Assembly (NCBI GenBank): GCA_023398375.1
Contig: JAEWSH010000072.1
Location: 229,015 to 293,014 of the forward strand
Reading direction: 5' to 3'
Length of the DNA stretch: 64,000 nt
Source: Bacillota bacterium
Lineage (GTDB): Bacteria; Bacillota; Clostridia; Lachnospirales; Lachnospiraceae
Shown here piece by piece: positions 16,938 to 25,202 of this stretch (position 1 is its first letter; every line of letters starts with the position of its first letter). The notes beneath the pieces are model-generated. The model was given only the letters and a program-made list of their open reading frames with translations, made no database searches and had not been told where the DNA came from. The position numbers and the translations under genes were made by a program.

Positions 16938-17825
16938 TTACACTTCCTCCTTAATCGCACTTCTATTAGTATAGAAAGAAAACAGGATTATTATCATGAA
17001 TATAACAATGGACACAGCGGAAGAAAGTCCGTAATTGTTGGATACAAAAGCATTTTGATGTACATATGTAATGACTGTTTGCAGCGTAGAACCTGATAAT
17101 GCGCCTTTTTGCATGGTTAGAAGATATATGATATCAAACTGCTTGAAAGTCGTAAATGTCGTCAATATTATCGCAGGTGCAATAATCGGTTTCAAAGCAG
17201 GTATGGTAATATAAATGTTTCTTGCAATAAAACCTGCTCCATCAAGCACGGCACTTTCATAATAGCTCTTATCAATACTTTGAAGCGCACTGTCTATGAT
17301 CATGATCATGAACGGCAATGCCATCCAAAGATTCAACGCCATACAGGAAGCAAACGCCAGTATGTTATCTGATAAAAAATTAACTTTAGGCAGTCCAATC
17401 GCATTCATGATATGGTTCAATAATCCAAATTCTGTATTGAACATTCCCACACGCCAAAGCAGAATAGAAACATACGCAGGCATTGCCCATGGAAACATCA
17501 GTAATGTTTTATAGATTCTGTTAATTTTAAGTTCTTTTACATTCAGGCCAAGTGCTATGAAATATGCAGCAACAACCTGGAGACCCATGTTAAGAACAGT
17601 CCATAGAACCGTTGTTAACAGTGCAGATAGAAATCCTGAATCCATTTTGAGCAATGCCCTGTAATAATTTTTAAGTCCTATAATTCCATAGTCATTCCAA
17701 TGATAAAGATTCATATTCGTCAATGATATATATCCTGTATATAAAATTGGAAAAACAATAATTCCTCCAATCAGCAGGAAAGACGGGATTGAGTATATCC
17801 AAGGTAAGTATTTTCTTTTTTTCAT
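16938..17825 (-). CDS. Maltodextrin-type ABC transporter permease (MalF-like)
   Basis: 295 residues, six predicted membrane helices, and an EAA-type loop (YYESAVLDGAGFIARNIYIT, then IPALKPII). It pairs with the MalG-like protein. The gene is separated from the upstream binding-protein gene by 90 bp containing a short repeat and a hairpin, an arrangement that would lower permease expression relative to the binding protein. Confidence 0.92.
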   Translation of the reverse strand: MKKRKYLPWIYSIPSFLLIGGIIVFPILYTGYISLTNMNLYHWNDYGIIGLKNYYRALLKMDSGFLSALLTTVLWTVLNMGLQVVAAYFIALGLNVKELKINRIYKTLLMFPWAMPAYVSILLWRVGMFNTEFGLLNHIMNAIGLPKVNFLSDNILAFASCMALNLWMALPFMIMIIDSALQSIDKSYYESAVLDGAGFIARNIYITIPALKPIIAPAIILTTFTTFKQFDIIYLLTMQKGALSGSTLQTVITYVHQNAFVSNNYGLSSAVSIVIFMIIILFSFYTNRSAIKEEV

Positions 17826-17841
17826 TATAAAATCCTCTTAA

Positions 17842-17870
17842 ATAAGGCGAACAGCAAGTGTCCGCCTTTT
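17842..17870 (-). terminator. Intra-operon hairpin between binding protein and permease genes
   Basis: AAGGCGAACA pairs with TGTCCGCCTT (one mismatch) around a 5-nt loop. Both flanking genes are on the minus strand. The minus-strand tail is TTATTTAAG, a weak T-run, so it is more likely a partial terminator or mRNA-stabilising hairpin than a full stop. Confidence 0.55.
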
Positions 17871-17906
17871 CATGACAAGTGAATCGACTTGCCGATTCAT
17901 CTTATT
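17871..17906 (-). repeat. Short 3'-UTR repeat, copy 2
   Basis: Minus strand reads ATGAATCGGCAAGTCGATTC then ACTTGTCATG, differing from copy 1 by one base in the stem. It lies after the stop of the binding-protein gene and before the hairpin at 17842-17870. Next to it, at 17902-17938, a 14-bp tandem duplication (TTATTGCATATCGC) repeats the stop-codon region. Confidence 0.7.
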
Positions 17907-17915
17907 GCATATCGC

Positions 17916-19193
17916 TTATTGCATATCGCTTATTGCAGTTAAAGCTTCTTCCTGATATTGCTCAGAAGCATTGTCTATGTTCTCGCCTGATTTATTAACT
18001 GCTGCTAATAAGGATTCCGTCGGTCCCCACATTACGCTCATTTGCGGAATATTAGGCATTGGTTGTGCCGTATCAGCTGTAACTTTCATGGCCGCAATCA
18101 TTTCATTTGCAGTTACATCAGCGTCCTCATATGATTTCGCATTGGCAGGAGCACAATTTGACTTTTTTGCCAGGTCTATTCCCAGATCCGCACCAGCCAT
18201 TACTTCAAGTACTTTCGCAATTGCTTCTTTTTTTGCTTCAACAGCATGTTTCATAACACCCACGCCCTGCACACCTGAATACGGTGCTAATGCATTACCG
18301 TTCGGCAGCTTAAATTCAGATAAGGAGCGGAATCCAAGATGAATTCCCGTTTCTGTAATTCCGGAAATCAACCATGGTCCGCCAATAATGGAAGCAGCTT
18401 TTCCTTCCTTAAACAATGTGGTAATGGTATTGTAATCTCCATCCGCCTGCAGCTTAGCAAACTTTTGATTATAAAGAATCGCATCCTTAGTTGCCTGTAC
18501 ATTTAACCCAGGTTCTGCATCCGAATTAATAATGTATCCTCCGAATCCGTTAATGACAGGAGCTACATTATAAGCGGTCGAATGCTGATTTACTACTGCA
18601 TAGGTTCCTGCGGCTGTGTCCGTATTAGCAGCCATGTAGTCATAAAGTGCATCTGTAGTGGTTGGTATCTCACCTTTCCACAAATCTTTATTATACATAA
18701 ATAAAAGTGTTTCAAAATAGATTGGCAACAGATATTGGGAATCTTTGTATGTACACGCTTCCATTGTCATAGGAAGCATGTCAGCCATTGTTTCCTCTCC
18801 AATCACATCGGTAATCGGTGCCAAAACACCCATTTCTACAAAAGTACCCAATGAATCATGTGCATACATATACATATCGGGACCGTTTGCTTCATCATTT
18901 CCATATAACTTGATCTGATCTGTCAGGCCGCTTTTCTTTTCAAAACTTACTGTAATATGATCAGCCTTCAGTTCCTCATTAACCCGGTCAGCAATGGTTG
19001 CCATAATAGCTTCATCTCCATCATGCCAAATCTTTATAGCTGCATTATCTTTTGAATCTTCCGAACTTACGGAACTTTCTTCAACCGTACTCGTACTGTT
19101 AACCGATTTCTCATCTGTATTGGATGAACTGCATCCGGTCAAGGACGTAATCAGCAATACCCCGCATAACAAACTACTTAATAACCGTTTCAT
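17916..19193 (-). CDS. Maltodextrin-binding lipoprotein (MalE-like)
   Basis: 425 residues. A lipoprotein signal with lipobox LTGCSSS (Cys about residue 21) anchors it outside the cell. The mature part is a type 1 extracellular sugar-binding protein (IKIWHDGDEAIMATIADRVN; GVQGVGVMKHAVEAKKEAIA), like maltose/maltodextrin binding proteins. It is first in the operon behind AAAGGAGG. The final codons lie in a 14-bp tandem duplication. Together with the permeases, GH13 enzyme and LacI it forms a maltodextrin utilisation unit. Confidence 0.92.
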   Translation of the reverse strand: MKRLLSSLLCGVLLITSLTGCSSSNTDEKSVNSTSTVEESSVSSEDSKDNAAIKIWHDGDEAIMATIADRVNEELKADHITVSFEKKSGLTDQIKLYGNDEANGPDMYMYAHDSLGTFVEMGVLAPITDVIGEETMADMLPMTMEACTYKDSQYLLPIYFETLLFMYNKDLWKGEIPTTTDALYDYMAANTDTAAGTYAVVNQHSTAYNVAPVINGFGGYIINSDAEPGLNVQATKDAILYNQKFAKLQADGDYNTITTLFKEGKAASIIGGPWLISGITETGIHLGFRSLSEFKLPNGNALAPYSGVQGVGVMKHAVEAKKEAIAKVLEVMAGADLGIDLAKKSNCAPANAKSYEDADVTANEMIAAMKVTADTAQPMPNIPQMSVMWGPTESLLAAVNKSGENIDNASEQYQEEALTAISDMQ

Positions 19194-19211
19194 TTAAAAA
19201 TCCTCCTTTTT

Positions 19212-19229
19212 TAGGAAACCATTTTCCTA
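19212..19229 (-). promoter_or_regulatory. Candidate LacI operator before the binding-protein gene
   Basis: TAGGAAACCATTTTCCTA has inverted AGGAAA/TTTCCT half-sites and lies just before the ribosome binding site. A related half-site (AGGAAACCGC) is at 19331-19340. A possible minus-strand promoter (TTGAAT, 17 bp, TAAATA) lies between them. Assignment to the local LacI protein is inference. Confidence 0.45.
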
Positions 19230-19388
19230 TCATGGTAATAAATCTTTCATTTTGCTTTCCATTTATGTTATATTTAACATATGAGTCCGGTATATTCAAT
19301 ATTATTTTATACATATTACTCAATTTTGTAAGGAAACCGCTATACTAAATCTGTTAAGATATCTGTTTTTTGTACAATAATTTTTATA

Positions 19389-19433
19389 AAAAAATCATGA
19401 GCAACCACTTTTAGCATTGCTCATGATTTTTTA
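19389..19433. terminator. Terminator after the Trk operon
   Basis: AAATCATGAGCAA pairs with TTGCTCATGATTT around a 13-nt loop, with A and T runs on both sides. It lies immediately after the stop of the OB-fold protein gene, the last gene of the potassium operon, and may act on both strands. Confidence 0.8.
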
Positions 19434-19931
19434 TAATCTTCTATTCTTAATTGCCTTGATAAGTATTGACATTAATACGAAAGCAAATAAAGTTAAAATA
19501 ACTGCAATTATTATTTTAATGGGTGATATTTGCTTTCTTACCTCATATCCATTCTTCACGATTTCAAATGAACTACTATGTAAATCAGCTTCACCACCAT
19601 GCTCTTTGCAAGCTCTGTAAAACGTACCAGTTACTTTCACAGTATCACCTTTGCATTTATAATTTCCATAAAATAATATTTCTCCGGCAGTGCTGCTATC
19701 CAGCCATATTCCAATTGCGTTTGTACCGTCATTCATATTTATCCATGTATAGTTGCCCCGGTTCATACTTTCGCCAATAACTTCTCCTTGAATGGTAACT
19801 TCCTTCCCGTCATACTCCTTTGCCTTCTCAATTAAATTGTTAATGTCCGTTATAGACTGTGCATTTACATGAAAAGCTGGCGTGAACGTTAGAAGTAATA
19901 CCAAAATTAATGTTTGAATAAATTTTTGCAT
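19431..19931 (-). CDS. Exported OB-fold protein with C-terminal membrane anchor
   Basis: 166 residues: an N-terminal signal peptide (MQKFIQTLILVLLLTFTPAF), an OB-fold-like domain (DGKEVTIQGEVIGESMNRGN, then YTWINMNDGTNAIGIWL) and a C-terminal transmembrane helix (about 138-160). The extracellular domain is therefore tethered to the membrane. The gene overlaps the end of the trkH-like gene by 25 bp, so the two are translationally linked and it may be an accessory of the potassium transporter. Function is unproven. Confidence 0.7.
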   Translation of the reverse strand: MQKFIQTLILVLLLTFTPAFHVNAQSITDINNLIEKAKEYDGKEVTIQGEVIGESMNRGNYTWINMNDGTNAIGIWLDSSTAGEILFYGNYKCKGDTVKVTGTFYRACKEHGGEADLHSSSFEIVKNGYEVRKQISPIKIIIAVILTLFAFVLMSILIKAIKNRRL

Positions 19932-21445
19932 ACTTTTTTAGTACCTCCTATTAAATAACCAATTAATGCAAATACAGATAAAAATTCAAGCCTGCCTAAG
20001 TACATTGCAACGATATAAAATAATTTCATAGCTGTAGGCATGGAAGCTGATGTTACTCCTATCGATAACCCTACATTACCGGTAACAGAAGCAGATTCAA
20101 ATGCCGAGGCTGAGAGTGGGTATCCATAGAAAGCCCCAAGCATAGTGCCGGTAGCAAAGATAATCATATAGCAGATGATAATAATAGCAGATGATTTTAT
20201 AACAGTATCATCTAATACGCGGTCTTTTATATGATGATATTTATATACATTCATACTTCTTTCTGTTAATAGCAGCTTTTTTACATCCATGATTAATCCT
20301 TTCAATACAATACCAACTCTTAATCCTTTAAAACCACCTGCTGTTGAACATGCAGAACCACCGATCAGCATGGCCACGACCATAATTAGAATCCCAAAAT
20401 CTCCCCATTCTAAAGCAAACTGTCTTGCATAGATAGATCCAAAACCTGTTGTGGTATGTGCTGAAAGCACGTTGAAAATAACTCTTCTAAATCCTGCTAT
20501 GGCATCGGGATATACGTTCAATTTTGCCAATCCGGCAAGAGCAAGCATACAAGTTAAAAAGGTTGTGACCAGAAAGCTCTGAATTTCTATATTCTTTACT
20601 ATTTCTTTTCTTTTTCCCTGCCATATTGCATAATGAATTCCGAAATTCAGGGAACCAAGGATAAAAATTATCATAGCAACTGTTTCGAACATGATACTGT
20701 GATAATACATAATATTTTGCGAATTAGGTGCAAATCCTCCCGTACTCCACGAGGAGGCAAACATAAAAAGCGCGTGTAAAAATGCAGATACAGGCCTTAA
20801 TCCGATGGACATCCCCACAATCCATAATGCAGCTGTTCCGATAATAAGATAAATCATACTGATTTTCCAGATTTGTCTGGCAGTACCCTTTACATTGGGA
20901 ACTAACTCAATATCTTTTCCCTCACCGACATACATTTTAAATGCGCCGCCCATTTCCTTTGCTAAAAAGGTAAGTGTTAAAACTACCATGCCTTGACCGC
21001 CGATAAAGGTCAATATATGTCTCCACATATTTAAGCCAATGGAAATATGATCCAGATCCTGCGTAAGCGCTAACCCGGTTGTAGTGAACCCACTCATTAC
21101 ATCAAAGCATGCATCCACAAAAGATAGTGTGTGCCCGCTTAGTATATATGGAATTGCACATAATATCGTTAAAATAATCCATGACAAGGAAGCGATAACA
21201 AATCCATGTTTCCATTGTATTTCATGCTTCCTTTCCTTTGTGCTCATTCCATATAGAATTAATAACATTCCTAAAATAAAGGCTATTGCATCACTGATTA
21301 TAAAATCCAGCATTGGATTCCATTCACGAAAAAGTAGTGATGTAATGATAGGTATAATCATTAAAACAGCTACAATTAATACAATATATCCTGTATAATA
21401 GCTGATAATCTGAGTACCATTTTCTCTGTGTCTTAATCGGAACAT
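19907..21445 (-). CDS. trkH: TrkH/KtrB-family potassium uptake membrane protein
   Basis: 512 residues with about ten hydrophobic helices and four pore-loop repeats typical of this superfamily (SGFTTTGLALTQD, SWSTGGFAP, AHTTTGFGSIYA, SVTGNVGLSIGV). It forms the ion-conducting subunit and is gated by the TrkA-type nucleotide-binding proteins encoded just upstream. GAGGTGATTGA precedes the ATG. A 34-codon membrane-protein gene ends 4 bp before this start. Confidence 0.92.
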   Translation of the reverse strand: MFRLRHRENGTQIISYYTGYIVLIVAVLMIIPIITSLLFREWNPMLDFIISDAIAFILGMLLILYGMSTKERKHEIQWKHGFVIASLSWIILTILCAIPYILSGHTLSFVDACFDVMSGFTTTGLALTQDLDHISIGLNMWRHILTFIGGQGMVVLTLTFLAKEMGGAFKMYVGEGKDIELVPNVKGTARQIWKISMIYLIIGTAALWIVGMSIGLRPVSAFLHALFMFASSWSTGGFAPNSQNIMYYHSIMFETVAMIIFILGSLNFGIHYAIWQGKRKEIVKNIEIQSFLVTTFLTCMLALAGLAKLNVYPDAIAGFRRVIFNVLSAHTTTGFGSIYARQFALEWGDFGILIMVVAMLIGGSACSTAGGFKGLRVGIVLKGLIMDVKKLLLTERSMNVYKYHHIKDRVLDDTVIKSSAIIIICYMIIFATGTMLGAFYGYPLSASAFESASVTGNVGLSIGVTSASMPTAMKLFYIVAMYLGRLEFLSVFALIGYLIGGTKKVCKNLFKH

Positions 21446-21449
21446 TCAA

Positions 21450-21554
21450 TCACCTCATTATAATTACTGCTGCTAAAAATAATACTGCAACGTAAAATGT
21501 CGTCACCAGTGATTCATAAATTATCCCTTTTATTTCTTTCTTCCCAACATCCAT
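21450..21554 (-). CDS. 34-residue single-helix membrane protein between trkA and trkH
   Basis: A short gene on the minus strand beginning MDVGKKEIKGIIYESLVTTF and ending YVAVLFLAAVIIMR. It has a charged N-terminus and one hydrophobic helix (about residues 17-33). GGAGG (21564-21568) lies 9 nt before its ATG. It overlaps the last 25 bp of the upstream trkA gene and its TGA is 4 bp before the trkH ATG, so the apparent trkA-trkH gap is fully coding. The position and size recall KdpF-like small subunits of potassium pumps, but no homology is claimed. Confidence 0.7.
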   Translation of the reverse strand: MDVGKKEIKGIIYESLVTTFYVAVLFLAAVIIMR

Positions 21555-22222
21555 TTTTTATCGCCTCCATTATATAATTCACTTACCAAACTTGCTAAAA
21601 CCGATTTGTTTGTGATAACGATTACTTTATCTTCTGCTAAGATCTGAGTATCTCCTCTTGGATAAATGACCGTCTCACCTCGTATAATAGAAACCAAAAC
21701 ACATTCTTTCGGTAAAATTAAATCTTTTACAAATTGATTGCTCCAGATATTATTTTCTCTAATTGATAATTCTGTAATGATCATTAACCCACGCTCTAAA
21801 GTGCTGATTACCCGATAATCCTCCTGATCAAAAGCATATTCAATCAAATTAGCAATTACCGCTGTACTGCAAACTGCATTATCAATTCCTAACTTTTTAA
21901 ACATATCTATATTTTGTGGATTGTTGATACGGGAAATTGTTCTCTTCGAATGAAAACTCACTTTCGCAATTTGGCAGATCACTAAGTTTTCTTCATCTGA
22001 CCCTGTTACTGCGGCAATAATTTCTGTATCCTCAATACCTGCATCTTTTAAAACATCTAAATTAGTACCATCCCCCCAAATAACATCACTATTAAAATCT
22101 TCTGCTATTTTTTGGCAGGTCTCTTTATCTCTTTCAATTAACGTAACTTCATAATCTCTTCCTTTAAGTGTTTTTAAAAGATTATATCCAACTTTTCCGC
22201 CGCCGACTATTATTGTTTTCAT
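21530..22222 (-). CDS. trkA: TrkA-type potassium uptake regulator (second copy)
   Basis: 230 residues. N-terminal Rossmann RCK domain (KTIIVGGGKVGYNLLKTLKG, then the acidic nucleotide-contact region VTLIERDKETC) followed by a TrkA-C-like part (about 140-225, KECVLVSIIRGETVIYPRGD). It binds NAD(H)/ATP-type nucleotides and gates TrkH. I place the start at ATG 22222 because AAGGAG precedes it; this ATG overlaps the TGA of the upstream trkA-like gene (ATGA). Two single-domain-pair TrkA proteins here replace one double-length TrkA. Confidence 0.9.
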   Translation of the reverse strand: MKTIIVGGGKVGYNLLKTLKGRDYEVTLIERDKETCQKIAEDFNSDVIWGDGTNLDVLKDAGIEDTEIIAAVTGSDEENLVICQIAKVSFHSKRTISRINNPQNIDMFKKLGIDNAVCSTAVIANLIEYAFDQEDYRVISTLERGLMIITELSIRENNIWSNQFVKDLILPKECVLVSIIRGETVIYPRGDTQILAEDKVIVITNKSVLASLVSELYNGGDKKWMLGRKK

Positions 22223-22872
22223 AAAAACATCTCCTTGCAAAAATAATTAATTAATTTTCCTTTATCATTGATGTGTATCGTACAAATCACCCTGTCTCCT
22301 CTATTTATCTTTTCATTTTTTTTCATAAGCTTTACTGTCCCATCCTTTACTGTCCCGGATATGATGCAGTGAAATTTTGCTTCAATATCTCCTACAGTCA
22401 TTGATTTATCCTTACTAACAAGAAATTCTATAATTTCATGATTATTATCCAAAGTTGATATCACATCTAAACTATTGATTGGTAACTTACTCTTTACTAT
22501 TTCAATTTCATACTGTATCGGATTAATCGTATTGATTCCAAGCGTATGATAAAAAGATTTTTTATCCGGATCATTTACTCTGGCAATAATTTTAGGTACA
22601 TGATATATTTTACCCGCAATCAGCGAAACCGTTATGTTGATGTTATCATTTGCTGTAACTGCAATCAAGGCATCTGCCTGTTCTATCCCTGCATCGATAA
22701 GATTATCACTGTCATATTCAACTCCTTTTATTCGGCGCCCATTAAAGCCACTTCCTAAAGTATTTAATCGATCAGCACTATTATCAATAATACTCACATC
22801 ATTGCCATCATCCGATAATCCCTTTGCTAAATTGCTTCCAAATCTACCACAACCGATAATTATTATAAACAT
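22219..22872 (-). CDS. trkA: TrkA-type potassium uptake regulator (first copy)
   Basis: 217 residues with the same layout as its neighbour: RCK Rossmann fold (FIIIIGCGRFGSNLAKGLSD; VSIIDNSADRL) and a C-terminal TrkA-C-like part. It overlaps the preceding TPR-like gene by 10 bp and the following trkA by 4 bp, so the operon is tightly coupled. The two TrkA copies are clearly diverged and may form a hetero-ring or respond to different ligands. Confidence 0.9.
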   Translation of the reverse strand: MFIIIIGCGRFGSNLAKGLSDDGNDVSIIDNSADRLNTLGSGFNGRRIKGVEYDSDNLIDAGIEQADALIAVTANDNINITVSLIAGKIYHVPKIIARVNDPDKKSFYHTLGINTINPIQYEIEIVKSKLPINSLDVISTLDNNHEIIEFLVSKDKSMTVGDIEAKFHCIISGTVKDGTVKLMKKNEKINRGDRVICTIHINDKGKLINYFCKEMFL

Positions 22873-23264
22873 AATTTACTCCCTTTCAATATATGGCCTA
22901 GTCCATTTTTATCATATTCTACTTGATATTCGGTTTTTTCCGGCAATGGCGGACAATCTGTCTCATCAAAAGCACCCTTTCCTTGTGGAGAAAATGAACC
23001 AAAATTTTCAAGATTATATCTTGCTGGTAAATATGTTGGATCTAATGCCCAGGCAGCTCGAAAATGTTTCATCGCTAAAAGATGATTGTCTTCTTTTTCT
23101 AAAACTAATCCAAAAAGATTGTGAGGCTCCGGTGCATGCGGATATTTACCAATCATATTTTTAAGAAGATTTTTACTTTCTTCATATTTATTGTTATTAA
23201 TGAGTTCCCGCAATTTATTGCAAATTATAATCATATTTTTCTTTTCTTCATCTATTTTTTTCAT
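22863..23264 (-). CDS. Small TPR-like protein, first gene of the Trk operon
   Basis: 133 residues, soluble. Two helical hairpins resemble tetratricopeptide units (YEESKNLLKNMIGKYPHAPE and PHNLFGLVLEKEDNHLLAMK, then HFRAAWALDPTYLPARYN). The C-terminus (FSPQGKGAFDETDCPPLPEK) is unusual and unrecognised. AGGAGG precedes the ATG, and the stop overlaps the first trkA. Being first in the operon suggests a regulatory or assembly role for the potassium system, but this is inference. Confidence 0.75.
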   Translation of the reverse strand: MKKIDEEKKNMIIICNKLRELINNNKYEESKNLLKNMIGKYPHAPEPHNLFGLVLEKEDNHLLAMKHFRAAWALDPTYLPARYNLENFGSFSPQGKGAFDETDCPPLPEKTEYQVEYDKNGLGHILKGSKLCL

Positions 23265-23288
23265 ATATTATACCTCCTGTAAATCTTT

Positions 23289-23367
23289 CTTTTATATTGA
23301 CTATTGTAATATAAAAGATGTGAAGATGCTGTGAGAATAGAGAAATGCGTGTGAGATTTCTGTGAGA
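23289..23367. promoter_or_regulatory. Upstream control region of the Trk operon
   Basis: A perfect 10-bp inverted repeat (CTTTTATATT at 23289-23298, AATATAAAAG at 23308-23317) lies next to four direct repeats of TGTGARR starting at 23319, 23330, 23350 and 23361. They form two pairs with an 11-bp period. Direct repeats in helical phase upstream of a potassium operon are the usual form of OmpR-family response-regulator sites. The regulator is not identified. Confidence 0.5.
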
Positions 23368-23446
23368 TTCAGATGGTATATTAGACTCGTTATCGCGGTA
23401 TTCGTCAAATGCTTCTGCCAGCAGAACATTTTCCTGTTTACTCGCA

Positions 23447-23484
23447 TAAAAAAATCCGTTTAGACATAGTCAACAACGGATTTC
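23447..23484 (-). terminator. Terminator of the peptide-transport operon
   Basis: AAATCCGTT pairs with AACGGATTT; on the minus strand the stem is followed by seven T residues. It lies about 50 bp after the stop of the NlpC/P60 gene, the last gene of the long operon. Confidence 0.8.
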
Positions 23485-23533
23485 GCATTACTGCATTTAT
23501 TATTTTTCTAAAATTCTGAACCGGATATAATTT

Positions 23534-24349
23534 CTAAAAAATACTTCCTGTGGCATTGATACCTTTTGCAAGATCTTCCCTGTAATCTACAGCTTCGGGA
23601 TCAAAACTATTCATGACCACCCCATCAATGCCATTTTTTCCAGTCGAATGAATATAACGGTTTTCACCAAGATACAAGGCTGTATGGCCTTTAAAAAACA
23701 AAAGATCACCTGGTTTCTTATCTTCAAATGCGATTTCATGAACAGGAAAACCTTCCTTTATATTTGCATCTCGGTAAATGGTTACTCCATTCATCAGATA
23801 ACAGATGGAGGTAAGACCGGAGCAATCGATTCCCAAAGGTGTCTTTCCGCCCCAGCGATACTGTGTTCCCAAATATGATTTTGCTGTCTGAACTATATTC
23901 TGCCGAAACTCTTCTTCTGTATGGCCGGAAGGTTTATTGAAAAACGTTCCTAAAAATTTTTCTTTGATAAACCCTATCGTTCCGTCACAAAGCATGACAC
24001 GAATCCAGCCATCCTCTTCCTGCGTAATTGCATGAATAACGGCTCCCCTTGTTAGTCCCTGGATCAGTACTCCCTGTACACGTGGTTCTGTCAGAACATC
24101 TGCATAAGATTGAATAATCCGTTTATAGGAAAGATGCTCCCACTTTTTCGTCAGCACCTGATCCAATAACAGATCAGATTCTGACAGGTAACCCTCATAA
24201 TTATAATCTGTCCTGATTTTATACCATCCGTTTTGGGGTTTTCCCAAAATTTCCACTACCATGCCATAAAGCACTTCGTCTGTCAAGGCAACATCCGCTC
24301 TTGGTTCATCTCTCATGGATGCAATAGTTGTCTTTACGACTGCACGCAT
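23534..24349 (-). CDS. SH3-domain NlpC/P60 peptidase (YkfC-like), no signal peptide
   Basis: 271 residues. Two SH3b-like domains (about 1-65 and 70-130) precede an NlpC/P60 cysteine peptidase domain with the catalytic Cys in GIDCSGLTS, a His in GHTALYLG and a further polar residue region at YIHS. This is the architecture of gamma-D-glutamyl-L-diamino-acid endopeptidases such as YkfC, which cut imported cell-wall peptides. There is no signal peptide, so it works inside the cell. I chose ATG 24349, behind AGGAGG; an in-frame extension upstream would run into the preceding gene. It is last in the operon with the Opp transporter. Confidence 0.85.
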   Translation of the reverse strand: MRAVVKTTIASMRDEPRADVALTDEVLYGMVVEILGKPQNGWYKIRTDYNYEGYLSESDLLLDQVLTKKWEHLSYKRIIQSYADVLTEPRVQGVLIQGLTRGAVIHAITQEEDGWIRVMLCDGTIGFIKEKFLGTFFNKPSGHTEEEFRQNIVQTAKSYLGTQYRWGGKTPLGIDCSGLTSICYLMNGVTIYRDANIKEGFPVHEIAFEDKKPGDLLFFKGHTALYLGENRYIHSTGKNGIDGVVMNSFDPEAVDYREDLAKGINATGSIF

Positions 24350-24362
24350 AAAATAAGTCCTC

Positions 24363-25163
24363 CTATTGGTTTTCTGCACTTTGTTCCGAATCATATACAT
24401 AGCGGGATAAACGACCGATTAGTTTCTTGGCCTCCTGTTCATGGGATGGCTCAAATTCGGAAATAAATATCCCAAGAAAATACTTACCGCGGGGCCCATA
24501 AATGATGCCCGCATCATGAACGATTGCATCCAGCTCTCCTGTCTTATGAGCAACTTGTGGACATTCATACAGGTACCGTTTCATGCAAAATTCATCTCGG
24601 TTCTGTCTCATGATCCAAAGTGCAAGATGGCAATAGTTATCATTAAGAACTTCTTTCCGGACGAGCATTTTCATGCATTGATAAAAATCAGACATAGAGA
24701 TATAATTATTTCTTCCTTTTCTGACGGCATCAAAATCAAGCATCCGACGTTCGACTTTTGTGCATTCCAGTCCGATATTTCTAAAATATATATTTAATCT
24801 ATCCATACCCAGATAATGAATCAGGGCATTGGTAGCAGTATTATCACTGTTAATGATCATCCATATAATTAACTCATATATTGTGGCTTCTCTTGCACCA
24901 TATTCAAAAACAATGGAATCATTGCATATTACAGTATCATCGATCATTATTTTTTGTTCCAAATCTTGGTTTTCCATCATCATTTGATTGAATACAGCCA
25001 TCATGATCGGAACCTTTATCATACTTGCAGAAACGACGTTATCATCTGCTTGATATGAAAAGCAATTTTTTTCCCTGTCCATATGTGCATACAGATAAGA
25101 TATTTTACCTTGAAAAGCCGATGTTTCTTCTTTAAATTTTCGCTCTAATTCAAATAGATCCAT
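24363..25163 (-). CDS. Class A beta-lactamase-fold serine hydrolase, no signal peptide
   Basis: 266 residues. The serine-hydrolase motifs are present: S47-x-x-K50 (SASMIK), S106-D-N (NSDNTATN) and K207-T-G (HKTGELD). The omega-loop deacylation Glu of true class A beta-lactamases (E-x-x-L-N) is not evident; the equivalent region reads RRMLDFDAVRKGRN. There is no export signal. It lies between the peptide-binding protein and NlpC/P60 genes, so a cytoplasmic peptidase or esterase acting on imported peptides fits better than antibiotic resistance, though this is inference. Confidence 0.8.
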   Translation of the reverse strand: MDLFELERKFKEETSAFQGKISYLYAHMDREKNCFSYQADDNVVSASMIKVPIMMAVFNQMMMENQDLEQKIMIDDTVICNDSIVFEYGAREATIYELIIWMIINSDNTATNALIHYLGMDRLNIYFRNIGLECTKVERRMLDFDAVRKGRNNYISMSDFYQCMKMLVRKEVLNDNYCHLALWIMRQNRDEFCMKRYLYECPQVAHKTGELDAIVHDAGIIYGPRGKYFLGIFISEFEPSHEQEAKKLIGRLSRYVYDSEQSAENQ

Positions 25164-25202
25164 TTCTAATTCTTCTCCTAAAACATGGCATTTACCAGAT
25201 AG

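Noticed and set aside
24363..25163. Antibiotic-resistance beta-lactamase
   Set aside because: No signal peptide, no omega-loop Glu, and located inside a peptide-uptake operon.
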